Notes under the pieces: generated by a model
Database searches by the model: none
The model's input: the letters and a program-made list of their open reading frames with translations, nothing else
What the model was told of the DNA's origin: nothing
DNA from: Neobacillus soli NBRC 102451
GTDB taxonomy: Bacteria > Bacillota > Bacilli > Bacillales > Cytobacillaceae
Direction: 5' to 3'
Assembly: GCF_001591665.1 (NCBI RefSeq)
Contig: NZ_BCVI01000036.1
Location: 1 to 64,000 of the forward strand
Length of the DNA: 64,000 nucleotides
Shown here: one piece after another, positions 9,641 through 17,366 of the stretch
Numbering within the stretch: position 1 is the first letter of the stretch
How the letters are laid out: each line of letters opens with the position of its first letter
Translations under genes and position numbers: made by a program

Positions 9641-11134
9641 TTAATTTGAAAACCAACCAACTGGCTCAACCTGCAAATTAATATTAATCTGTTTAATCTC
9701 CTGGAACTCCTCTAATCCAAATGTTCCAAGGCTGCGGCCAATGCCACTTTGCTTATAGCCGCCCCACGGTGCTTCATTATAAGTAGGATGGTAGGAATTG
9801 ACCCAGGTAATTCCTGCGCGCAGCTTTTTAATCACCCTTAATCCCTTTGCGCCATCTTTCGTAAATACAGCAGCGGCTAACCCATAAACGGTACCGTTAG
9901 CTAACTTCAACGCCTCTTCTTCGTTCTTGAACTTCTGAATAACAACGACAGGACCGAATATTTCTTCCTGAACAATTCTCATCTCCTGCTTTACATCAAC
10001 GAATACCGTCGGCTCAACAAAATAGCCTCTTTCTAGGCTGTTGCTGACAATTCGATTACCGCCACAAGCAATGGTCGCACCTTCCTGTTTACCAATTTCA
10101 ATGTAAGAAAGAACTTTTTCCAAATGCTGCTCGCTTACAAGCGGACCCATTTCTGTTGAAGGATCATCTCCAGGTCCTACTTGAATTTGAGTGGCCCTTT
10201 CAACAAAACGAGCAACGAATTGATCATAAATGCTTTCTTCGACTAAGATTCTTGACCCGGCTGAACATACCTGACCAGAACCGGCATAGATGCCAAATAA
10301 TGCATAATCCACTGCCGTTTCAAAATCGGCATCGGCAAAAATAATATTTGGCGATTTGCCGCCTAACTCCAAGGAAACCTTTTTCATCGTGTCAGCAGCC
10401 GTCTTCATAATATGCTTTCCAGTTTTCGTACCACCTGTGAAGGAGACCATATCCACTTCCGGATGGGAAGCGATTTCATTTCCAACCACTGGGCCAGCCC
10501 CCATTACCATATTGGCAACCCCTTTTGGCAGGCCCACCTCTTCAAAAATTTCAAACAGCTTTTTCGGGGTTATCGGTGTCACCTCGGACGGTTTGTAGAC
10601 AACCGTATTTCCCGCAGCTAAAGCGGGCGCGAGCTTCCAGACACTCATTAAGAGCGGGTAATTCCAGGGAACAATTAAACCGCAAACACCAACCGGCTCA
10701 CGGACAACCATGGCCTGCATCGGATCGGCGACATGGTAGGTCTGGCCATCAGGTGCTGTGATAAGTCCTGCATAATAGCGGAAGCATGCGGCCGCATCAG
10801 CCACATCAAAGCCAGCTTCTCTTAATGGTTTACCGTTATCCTTTGTTTCAAGCTGTGTCAATTCATCAGCATTCTCATCAATTTTGTCAGCAATTTTTAA
10901 TAAATAGGAAGCTCTTTCCTGTGCTGATATCCCGGACCAGACACCCTCTTCAAAAGCTCTGCGGGCAGCATGGATGGCAGCACGAGCGTCAGCGATAGTT
11001 CCCTCAGGGGCATAGGAAATGACTTCCCCATTCGCAGGATTAATGACCGGGCGGGTTTCTTGATTTTTAGCATCCTTCCACTCACCATCAATAAACATCT
11101 TTAGGCTTGCAACCTGGTTTCTTACCTCCACCAT
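9641..11134 (-). CDS. patD: 4-aminobutyraldehyde dehydrogenase (betaine-aldehyde type)
   Basis: A 497-aa NAD-dependent aldehyde dehydrogenase of the betaine/aminoaldehyde group. Motifs: IVPWNYPLLMS, FTGGTKTGKHIM, Glu in LELGGKSPNIIF and catalytic Cys in GSGQVCSAGSR. It is the first gene of the putrescine operon, so its likely job is oxidising the 4-aminobutanal made by the aminotransferase to GABA. AAAGGAGGAG precedes the ATG by seven bases. Transcription should start from the -24/-12 promoter about 40 bp upstream. Choline or betaine oxidation genes are absent, which argues against a betaine role. Confidence 0.88.
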   Translation of the reverse strand: MVEVRNQVASLKMFIDGEWKDAKNQETRPVINPANGEVISYAPEGTIADARAAIHAARRAFEEGVWSGISAQERASYLLKIADKIDENADELTQLETKDNGKPLREAGFDVADAAACFRYYAGLITAPDGQTYHVADPMQAMVVREPVGVCGLIVPWNYPLLMSVWKLAPALAAGNTVVYKPSEVTPITPKKLFEIFEEVGLPKGVANMVMGAGPVVGNEIASHPEVDMVSFTGGTKTGKHIMKTAADTMKKVSLELGGKSPNIIFADADFETAVDYALFGIYAGSGQVCSAGSRILVEESIYDQFVARFVERATQIQVGPGDDPSTEMGPLVSEQHLEKVLSYIEIGKQEGATIACGGNRIVSNSLERGYFVEPTVFVDVKQEMRIVQEEIFGPVVVIQKFKNEEEALKLANGTVYGLAAAVFTKDGAKGLRVIKKLRAGITWVNSYHPTYNEAPWGGYKQSGIGRSLGTFGLEEFQEIKQININLQVEPVGWFSN

Positions 11135-11172
11135 TCACAAACTCCTCCTTTATCTATCTCATTAGAAATTAG

Positions 11173-11188
11173 TGCAAGAAGCGTGCCA
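11173..11188 (-). promoter_or_regulatory. Sigma-54 (-24/-12) promoter of the putrescine operon
   Basis: On the minus strand the sequence reads TGGCACGCTTCTTGCA, a perfect match to the sigma-54 consensus TGGCAC-N5-TTGCA. It lies 39 bp upstream of the aldehyde dehydrogenase start. A sigma-54 activator is encoded just beyond. Confidence 0.92.
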
Positions 11189-11250
11189 AACATAAAAAGA
11201 CTGATAGAATGATATTCTTCATTGCGTTTTTGATAAAAGCTATTCATTTT

Positions 11251-11276
11251 TGCATAGGACTATTTCTGATTGCATA
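11251..11276 (-). promoter_or_regulatory. Putative activator sites (TGCATA pair)
   Basis: Two direct copies of TGCATA (11251-11256 and 11271-11276), 20 bp apart (about two helical turns), 63 to 88 bp upstream of the -24 element. The same paired hexamer recurs upstream of the second sigma-54 promoter near 15600. This is the expected place for enhancer sites of the adjacent activator. The assignment is an inference. Confidence 0.55.
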
Positions 11277-11293
11277 ATGGTTCTACTAAACAT

Positions 11294-11349
11294 AAAAAAA
11301 GTGGACAACCATAGTGTTTATTACACTTGGTCATCCACTTACAGGTGGT
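11294..11349 (-). terminator. Terminator after gerPF-like gene
   Basis: On the minus strand AGTGGATGACCA...TGGTTGTCCACT forms a long stem followed by seven T (plus positions 11294-11300). It ends transcripts from the spore gene and insulates the putrescine promoter. Confidence 0.85.
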
Positions 11350-11438
11350 ACTGTAGAATTTGGACTTCAGCTTATCATCCTCCACCAATCAAAAAGTCTG
11401 TCATCCTTCGACAAATTTCGGGTGGTGCCTGGCACCAG

Positions 11439-11657
11439 CTATTTATTTCCGACAATCGGCTGATCAATTAGATTAGGATCAAGGACATTCGTTCCACTCA
11501 AGCCGTTATTTACAATGATAATTCCTCCCGTGTTTATTACACCAGAGCCAGCAAATGTCTTTGCACTTTCTTTTGGTGAAATAAAGAGGCTGTCACCAAA
11601 CTGGGTAATACCTCCACTTACATTAACGATTTCGACCGGTCCAATAATCGCTGGCAC
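11439..11657 (-). CDS. GerPA/GerPF family spore germination protein
   Basis: A 72-aa protein beginning PAIIGPVEIVNVSGG and containing FGDSLFISPKES and a second INTGG repeat, the pattern of the GerPA/GerPF family. These proteins act in the spore coat and help small germinants pass through it. The GTG at 11657 is taken as start because AAAGGG lies nine bases upstream and related proteins begin Met-Pro-Ala. Members normally come as a gerPABCDEF operon. This one stands alone, between a sigma-54 regulator and the putrescine operon. A sigma-K-like promoter upstream supports mother-cell expression. Confidence 0.85.
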   Translation of the reverse strand: MPAIIGPVEIVNVSGGITQFGDSLFISPKESAKTFAGSGVINTGGIIIVNNGLSGTNVLDPNLIDQPIVGNK

Positions 11658-11688
11658 TACACACATCCCTTTCAATTCAACAATAAGA

Positions 11689-11715
11689 TATTATATGTGT
11701 GTTCCCCTTCCTTGT
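11689..11715 (-). promoter_or_regulatory. Possible sigma-K promoter of gerPF-like gene
   Basis: Minus-strand CATATAATA (11697-11689) fits the sigma-K -10 consensus CATANNNTA, with AC 16 bp upstream (11715-11714). It lies 31 bp before the GTG start. Confidence 0.55.
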
Positions 11716-11732
11716 TCATGCGGAACACCTAT

Positions 11733-13856
11733 TTAAGGGGTTGACAAGTTTTCAACTTTTATATTTTTCTCACTGACTATTTTCTGATATTTCCTGCTTA
11801 CTGATGATTGGCTGATTCCTAATGCTTTAGCCGCCTTTGTGGTTGTTTTGTATTGGTTCATCGCCATTACAATCAGCTGCTTTTCGACATGATCGATAGC
11901 ATCCTGTAAGGGAATCACCCTGGTAATCACGGGCTTCATTTGTTTATGCTCATAGCCTACCGTTAAAAATTGACCGACAAACTCGGCGTCAATTGCCGGG
12001 TGATCGGCGGTAACCACTAATCTTTCAATAATGTTTTGCAGTTCCCTTACATTACCCGGCCATGGATAAAATTCGAGCACATTAACGGCATCGGGCGTTA
12101 AATGATAATTACGGTCGTATTTCTCATTCAACTGCTGCAGGAAATGAAACGCCAGCAGCGAAATGTCCTCCGTCCTCTCCCTTAACGGCGGAATGTGAAT
12201 TGGAATGACATTTAAGCGGTAGAATAAATCCTCACGAAAGGTTCCTTCTTCGACCATTTTTTCCAACTTTTTATTCGTAGCGGCAATGATCTGCACGTTC
12301 ACCTTAATCGGCATGGTACTTCCGACGGGAATAACCTCCTGTTCCTGAAGTACCCGCAGCAGCTTTACCTGCAGGTGCACAGGCATTTCACCGATTTCAT
12401 CGAGAAACAAAATTCCGCCGTCTGCCTGTTTGAAGTATCCTTCTTTTCCATTTTTATCGGCACCGGTAAAAGCGCCTTTCGCATAGCCGAATAATTCACT
12501 TTCCAGTAAATTCTCCGGAATCGCCCCACAATTTAATTTAAGAAAGGGCTGTTCAGAACGCCTGCCCAGTTGATGGATCGCTTGGGCAATCACTTCTTTT
12601 CCAACGCCGGATTCGCCAGTTAACAGCACGGTCGAAGAAAAGTCGGCAATTTTCTTTGCCTGGTTAATTATTTTTTCCATCTTCGGACTGCAGTAAATCA
12701 GCTTTTTCAAAAAGCGGTCCTTACTCTTGATATTATCTAATTCCTTCTTATATTGTTCCGAAATTTTTCTCATTTCCTGTAGTTCGCTTTTTAAGCGCGA
12801 TGTTTCGGTAATATCGCGCGAGGCTATGATAATTCGGTCCAATTCATTTTGTTCATTGTAGACGGGATTTCCAACCGCAAGGATTTTCCGTCCCGTTTTT
12901 GTTTCTTGAACAACGGAAACCTTTTTTCCCTTTTCTAACACAAGTCTTGTTACCGAAGGTGTAAACAGCCCCTGGTCCTCAAGTTCAAGAATATTTTTCC
13001 CAATAAGCTCTTTTAAATCAACCTTCCAGAAATTCTGAATGATATTTTCACTAAAGCGGATTAATTCGCCTTTGGCATTCACGACAAGAATTTCATCATA
13101 AATACTCGACAAAATAGCATGCAGGTCCATATTTAGATCCTTAATATATTCAATTTCCATTGCCATCTCTTCAACCATTGGCAAATCCTGGGCAACAATA
13201 ATAATTCCATCGACTTCATTTTCATAGTTTAAAATAGGGCTATAATCGACGAGAACCCCCATTTCATTTGTTAAGACAAGATGGTTTAGAAGCGTCTTCC
13301 TCGTGGCAAATACTTTGTTAATATGGGTAGCGCTAAATATATTTTCTGCAGGAGCATTCAATACCTTTTCTGCCGTGGATTTAATCATTTTTAAACCGGC
13401 CTCATTGCAATTAATAATCCGCTTTTCCTTATCCAATACAAAAATCCCCATTGGAATCGAGGTCAGGATGATTTTTAGCAAATCAACGCTTTTATTTTCC
13501 TGTTTAAAAAGCTCTGCAAGGACGTCTTCCCTTCGTATGTAACCTGATGGTATTCCATCCTCACCTTTGATGATGGCGAATGGTTCACCAATAATTTGGA
13601 ACAGGACAGGCAAGGAGATATGTTCGCTAAGCTGGCAGATACTTTCGATTGGTTTGGCCTGTTCAAATAAGCGCTCTAGCGAAAAGCTCTCTTTTTCTGG
13701 CTTCTCAAGCAATACATAGGCTATTAGTTTATCTTGTTTTTTAAAGAATAAAAAGGGTTCTTTAAGGTTTTTTAAGGTCGAGCGAAAAACGGCTTCACTT
13801 TCATCAACTGCGACTGAAATAATCGGTTTAATTTTTTCCTTAGCAACAGCAAACAT
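11733..13856 (-). CDS. Sigma-54-dependent transcriptional activator (CBS-PAS-PAS-AAA+-HTH)
   Basis: Activator of sigma-54 RNA polymerase, 707 aa. Residues 1-120 resemble a CBS domain pair (second half GYIRREDVLAELF). Two PAS domains follow (around 130-240 and 250-370). The AAA+ domain has Walker A GESGVGKE near residue 410, the sigma-54 contact loop GAFTGA, Walker B GILFLDEIGEMP and the FREDLFYRLNV box. A Fis/TyrR-type helix-turn-helix (KAAKALGISQSSVSRKYQ) ends it. There is no receiver domain, so it likely senses a small molecule through the CBS/PAS part. The start at 13856 follows AAGGGGG. Its position between the two sigma-54 promoters makes putrescine catabolism the likely target. Confidence 0.93.
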   Translation of the reverse strand: MFAVAKEKIKPIISVAVDESEAVFRSTLKNLKEPFLFFKKQDKLIAYVLLEKPEKESFSLERLFEQAKPIESICQLSEHISLPVLFQIIGEPFAIIKGEDGIPSGYIRREDVLAELFKQENKSVDLLKIILTSIPMGIFVLDKEKRIINCNEAGLKMIKSTAEKVLNAPAENIFSATHINKVFATRKTLLNHLVLTNEMGVLVDYSPILNYENEVDGIIIVAQDLPMVEEMAMEIEYIKDLNMDLHAILSSIYDEILVVNAKGELIRFSENIIQNFWKVDLKELIGKNILELEDQGLFTPSVTRLVLEKGKKVSVVQETKTGRKILAVGNPVYNEQNELDRIIIASRDITETSRLKSELQEMRKISEQYKKELDNIKSKDRFLKKLIYCSPKMEKIINQAKKIADFSSTVLLTGESGVGKEVIAQAIHQLGRRSEQPFLKLNCGAIPENLLESELFGYAKGAFTGADKNGKEGYFKQADGGILFLDEIGEMPVHLQVKLLRVLQEQEVIPVGSTMPIKVNVQIIAATNKKLEKMVEEGTFREDLFYRLNVIPIHIPPLRERTEDISLLAFHFLQQLNEKYDRNYHLTPDAVNVLEFYPWPGNVRELQNIIERLVVTADHPAIDAEFVGQFLTVGYEHKQMKPVITRVIPLQDAIDHVEKQLIVMAMNQYKTTTKAAKALGISQSSVSRKYQKIVSEKNIKVENLSTP

Positions 13857-14032
13857 AATGACATCCCCCTTAGTTCCTATCAACCTTATACTACCACTTT
13901 ATTCAGAATTTTTTAAATTTAAAAAAAGAAGATGAGTGCCTCATCTCCTTTTCTGTAGTCTTTCATCACCCTTATGAAGGCTAATTCCTAAAGTTAAGCC
14001 CTTTTACGCCATTTTTGGAGGGGAACTCCAAT

Positions 14033-14076
14033 AAAAAAGCAGTGTAATCCCATATTTGGGAAACCACTGCTTTTTC
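14033..14076. terminator. Terminator downstream of the putrescine importer
   Basis: AAAAAAGCAGTG (14033-14044) pairs with CACTGCTTTTT, with an inner CCCATATTTGGG stem. A/T tracts on both sides make it usable in both directions. It ends the minus-strand permease gene. The rest of the gap to the regulator (13884-14030) holds another small hairpin, AGATGAG/CTCATCT near 13930, and the regulator's own promoter region, where I see no clear consensus. Confidence 0.85.
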
Positions 14077-14094
14077 TATATCTATGGAATCAAT

Positions 14095-15447
14095 CTAAAG
14101 TGAAGAAGTCCGATCCGCTTCATCAAAAGCAAGATCTGCCATTTTGGTTCGAAAGAATTTTGTTTGGATTAGCAAATAGATAAACCCAATGACTATCCAA
14201 ACAATCCCGCCAATAAGGGCGTCAGCATGCAGGTTATACCACAAGATTCCCGTTGATCCCGCCCCAATGATTGGCATAATCAGGTAGGTAAAAACATCTT
14301 TGCCCGTTTTATATCTTTTTTTACGGAACACGAAATGGGCAATAACGGATAAGTTAACAAAGGTAAAAGCTATCAATGCCCCGAAGTTAATAACAGAAGA
14401 AATTAACTCCAGGCTGGGGGCGATTGCAAGCAGTGAAACTACTCCAACCAATATGACATTAAACGCAGGTGTCCGGAACTTTGGATGAACATAGCCGAAC
14501 AGTTTCCTTGGCAGGACACCATTTCGTCCCATTACGTAAAGAAGTCGGGATACACTTGCATGTGAGGCAAGTCCGGAAGCAACGGTTGCTGCAAAAGCCC
14601 CGGCAAGGAAAATCAGTTGAAAGAGTGTTCCACCGACATACAACCCTATTTCGGGTAACGTATCATCAGTCACTTTAAAATTCGAGACATTCGGAAATAA
14701 TGACTGCGCGAAATAACCCGCGATGAAAAAGATAGCCCCGCCGATTAAAACCGTCAACATAATCGCTTTCGGCATCGTTTTTTGATCAATCGCCTCCTCA
14801 GCGTACATGGTAACCGCATCAAAGCCAATAAATGAGAAACAAACCACCGTAGCTCCTGTCAACACATGACCCAGTTGTACATTTGCATGAAAGAGCGGTT
14901 CCGTAGTAAAAATGGTTCCTTGTCCCATCCCTTGGGAAAGCTTAACAAAAGCAAGCACAATAAAGGCCGCAATTAACACAATTTCAAAAATAACAAGAAT
15001 TGAATTCAAATTTGAAGTTTTCCCCATACTCCAAACATTTAATGCGGTCACGACAGCGACATAACTAACAACCCAAATCCACGCCGGGACCTCTGGAAAC
15101 AGGGATACCATATAAATGCGGATAATCAAAGCATTAACCATAGGAAGTAGGATATAATCTAATAACGCCGCCCAACCAACGATAAATCCAAGATGCGGGT
15201 TCATCGTCTCCCTTGTATACGTATAAGCCGATCCGGCACTTGGAAATACTTGTACCATCTTCCCGTAACTAATCGCTGTAAACAGCATAACTGCCAAAGC
15301 GGTTAGGTAGGCAAGTGGAACAACGCCATTTGTTCCTTCAGACACAATCCCAAATGTATCAAACACGATTGTCGGTGTCATATAACCTAATCCAAGCCCA
15401 ACAATTGCCCATAGTCCAAGTGAACGCTTAAGGCTAGTATTCCCCAA
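14095..15447 (-). CDS. puuP: Putrescine importer (APC family)
   Basis: A 12-helix amino acid/polyamine/organocation permease of about 450 aa. It closely follows E. coli PuuP in several blocks: MTPTIVFDTFGIVS, GSAYTYTRETMNPH, CFSFIGFDAVTMYAEE and SGLASHASVSRLLYVMGR. It would bring in putrescine for the catabolic operon. No ATG is available. The TTG at 15456 is only two bases from AGGAG (15459-15463), so I prefer the TTG at 15447 (spacing 11). It has its own sigma-54 promoter about 140 bp upstream, so importer and enzymes should be co-regulated by the activator encoded between them. Confidence 0.9.
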   Translation of the reverse strand: MGNTSLKRSLGLWAIVGLGLGYMTPTIVFDTFGIVSEGTNGVVPLAYLTALAVMLFTAISYGKMVQVFPSAGSAYTYTRETMNPHLGFIVGWAALLDYILLPMVNALIIRIYMVSLFPEVPAWIWVVSYVAVVTALNVWSMGKTSNLNSILVIFEIVLIAAFIVLAFVKLSQGMGQGTIFTTEPLFHANVQLGHVLTGATVVCFSFIGFDAVTMYAEEAIDQKTMPKAIMLTVLIGGAIFFIAGYFAQSLFPNVSNFKVTDDTLPEIGLYVGGTLFQLIFLAGAFAATVASGLASHASVSRLLYVMGRNGVLPRKLFGYVHPKFRTPAFNVILVGVVSLLAIAPSLELISSVINFGALIAFTFVNLSVIAHFVFRKKRYKTGKDVFTYLIMPIIGAGSTGILWYNLHADALIGGIVWIVIGFIYLLIQTKFFRTKMADLAFDEADRTSSL

Positions 15448-15584
15448 TATTATCAACTCTCCTTTTACCCTTATTTTTCATTTGAAAGCACTTACATTTT
15501 TTAAAAAGAAATTAGATTTTAACTATTCAATCGACCATAAACTCCTCCTCAAACCTTACCTAATATTGGATTATTGTAAATAGT

Positions 15585-15600
15585 TGCAATTTTCATGCCA
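15585..15600 (-). promoter_or_regulatory. Sigma-54 promoter of the putrescine importer
   Basis: The minus strand reads TGGCATGAAAATTGCA. The -24 GG and -12 GC are correctly spaced, with a single departure from TGGCAC. It lies about 138-153 bp before the permease start, with no gene between. Confidence 0.85.
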
Positions 15601-15640
15601 TTATTCTCTTTTAAAAAATCTTTGTTTACTAGGACCTTTC

Positions 15641-15707
15641 CGCATAATTTTTAAAAAATGAAGCCAGTTTTTTATGAAATTTTGCATAATCTAATCAGGT
15701 ATGCATA
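15641..15707 (-). promoter_or_regulatory. Putative activator sites upstream of the importer
   Basis: TGCATA at 15683-15688 and 15702-15707 (19 bp apart) and a related CGCATA at 15641-15646 (42 bp, about four turns, from the first). They lie upstream of the -24 element and match the pair seen at 11251-11276. Likely enhancer sites of the same regulator. Confidence 0.5.
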
Positions 15708-15732
15708 AACGGAACGAATAAAAGCAAAAACA

Positions 15733-15775
15733 AAAAAACAGCGGATTCCTAATTTCGGAATCCACTGCTTATTTC
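15733..15775 (-). terminator. Terminator after the cell-wall hydrolase
   Basis: Minus-strand GCAGTGGATTCC/GGAATCCGCTG stem followed by seven T (plus 15734-15741). It ends the hydrolase transcript before the sigma-54 promoter region. Confidence 0.9.
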
Positions 15776-15819
15776 TTTAATAAAATTCTATTTTCTAGGT
15801 AAACTAATGATATTGGCTA

Positions 15820-16422
15820 TTATTTCGCAAATCGATGGTTACCGATTGTAACCGTTACTTGGCGAGAATAAATCCACTTACTTACTGCCGTTTTTGGATT
15901 ATAAAAGAATAACGAACCATTTCCCTGTCCTTTAAAAGCCAATGCTTCATTCACTGCTTGTTTTGACGAAGCGTCTGCCGCTTGCTTAATCGCACCGTTT
16001 TGAACCGGAGTAAATGCATAATGACCATTAGAAATTTCATTCACAACACCCTTAATGGTATTTGGAAAATCATTGCTCGCTACACGGTTAAGAATAACGG
16101 TTGCAACAGCTACTTTCCCTGCATATGGTTCACCTTTTGCCTCAGCATGAACAAGACGGGCAAGCAAATCTTTTTCTGATGCAGTAATAGTAGAATTCGG
16201 GATTACTATATTTGTTCCCGCATAAAGAAGACTGCTAGTTGTATTGTTTGCTTTTAATAGACTATTAACAGGCACACCGTATTTTGTAGCAATTTTCCAA
16301 TACGTTTCACCCGATTGAACTTTATGAGTGGTAGTTGCAGCTTCTGTTGTACCATTTAATGTAAAAGCTGACATTGATAAAATTAATCCAGTTGCAATCA
16401 CGAGTTTTTTTAGTTTATTCAT
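15820..16422 (-). CDS. LysM domain cell-wall hydrolase (SleB-like)
   Basis: A secreted peptidoglycan hydrolase, 200 aa. It starts with a signal peptide (MNKLKKLVIATGLILSMSAF, cleavage near AEA). A LysM wall-binding domain follows at about 30-75 (HKVQSGETYWKIATKYGV), then a SleB/CwlJ-type catalytic domain with LLARLVHAEAKGEPYAGKVAVA carrying the active Glu. The start at 16422 is set by TTGGAGG. Such proteins cleave wall peptidoglycan during vegetative growth or spore cortex lysis. With no germination partner gene next to it, a vegetative YkvT-like role is as likely as SleB. Confidence 0.88.
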   Translation of the reverse strand: MNKLKKLVIATGLILSMSAFTLNGTTEAATTTHKVQSGETYWKIATKYGVPVNSLLKANNTTSSLLYAGTNIVIPNSTITASEKDLLARLVHAEAKGEPYAGKVAVATVILNRVASNDFPNTIKGVVNEISNGHYAFTPVQNGAIKQAADASSKQAVNEALAFKGQGNGSLFFYNPKTAVSKWIYSRQVTVTIGNHRFAK

Positions 16423-16785
16423 TTTATTACCTCCAATTTTTGTTGTCCGTTTCTCTACTACTAAGGCTATCAGTTGTAACACACTTATTCATTACCCAAT
16501 AAGTGGTAAGCGAGAATCTGCTAAACTAGCGCCCACCATGAAAGCTTTTCTCTACTAATTGGAAGTAACAACCATTTTCTTATTATTCCCTAAAAATGGA
16601 CCCCGTGGTGAATTTAGGACACATTATTACATTCTGTATCATGTATGTAACATAATAAGGTTCTAAATTAAATAAGTTTTCCACGAAATCTTCACCAAAT
16701 TGACAACAAATCCCTTAAATTCATAGAGGATTTCACCATTAACTTTGGTAATAATATAAGAGAGATTAAAAAAGGAGGCTTTCGA
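16423..16785. other. Divergent intergenic region with an inverted repeat
   Basis: The promoter region for the hydrolase (leftward) and dps (rightward). TTATTACAT (16624-16632) is mirrored by ATGTAACATAATAA (16645-16658) with a two-base bulge, a possible operator. A TTGACA at 16699 has no good -10 partner. I see no small gene here. Confidence 0.4.
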
Positions 16786-17232
16786 ATGGAAAATCAGTTA
16801 GTCAGCGTATTGAACAAACAAATTGCAAACTGGTCTGTCTTGTATATGAAGTTACATAACTATCATTGGTTTGTGAAGGGTGGGCAATTTTTCACTTTAC
16901 ACATCAAATTTGAGGATTTTTATAATGAAGCGGGACTGCATGTCGATGAATTAGCGGAACGCCTGCTGGCGATTGGTGGAAAACCAGTTGCTACTATGAA
17001 AGAATGCCTTGAAATTTCATCTATTAATGAAGCAACAGGTAATGAGTCCGCTGAAGTAATGGTCGAATCGGTCATCAATGATTTCTCGATTATCATCGGT
17101 GAATTGAAAGAGGGAATGAGCTTTGCAAGTGAAATAAATGACGAAACAACAGGCGATATGCTGCTAGCGATTCATTCCGGCCTTGAGAAGCACGTCTGGA
17201 TGCTGACCGCCTTCCTGGGCAGGGGCATTTAA
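16786..17232 (+). CDS. dps: Dps family ferritin-like DNA-protection protein
   Basis: A 148-aa four-helix Dps protein that forms dodecamers, oxidises iron with peroxide and protects DNA in stress or stationary phase. The inter-subunit ferroxidase residues are present: [13 protein letters not shown] (His27), [10 protein letters not shown] (His39) and [16 protein letters not shown] (Asp54, Glu58). AAAGGAGG lies ahead of the ATG and a terminator follows. The next gene is a redox flavoprotein with a PerR-like box, which fits a shared oxidative-stress theme. Confidence 0.95.
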   Translation: MENQLVSVLNKQIANWSVLYMKLHNYHWFVKGGQFFTLHIKFEDFYNEAGLHVDELAERLLAIGGKPVATMKECLEISSINEATGNESAEVMVESVINDFSIIIGELKEGMSFASEINDETTGDMLLAIHSGLEKHVWMLTAFLGRGI

Positions 17233-17240
17233 TAGCAGGA

Positions 17241-17273
17241 AAAAAGTCCAACAGTGTTGGGCTTTTTGTTTTT
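17241..17273 (+). terminator. Terminator after dps
   Basis: GTCCAACA/TGTTGGGC-type stem with A-tract before and TTTTTGTTTTT after. Confidence 0.85.
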
Positions 17274-17276
17274 AAA

Positions 17277-17328
17277 TTATAATAATTATTAATAAGTATT
17301 GACTTTTATATAATATTCATATTATTAT
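17277..17328 (+). promoter_or_regulatory. Promoter with PerR/Fur-like box for the redox flavoprotein
   Basis: TTATAATAATTATTA (17277-17291) matches the Bacillus PerR box TTATAATNATTATAA at all but one position. It touches a -35 TTGACT (17299-17304). A -10 TATTAT follows 18 bp later (17323-17328) inside a second AT palindrome. Repression by a Fur-family regulator is plausible, but the region is AT-rich and chance similarity cannot be excluded. Confidence 0.45.
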
Positions 17329-17366
17329 AATAGTATCTAAAACTTATTAAATGGAGGTTTGCTAAA

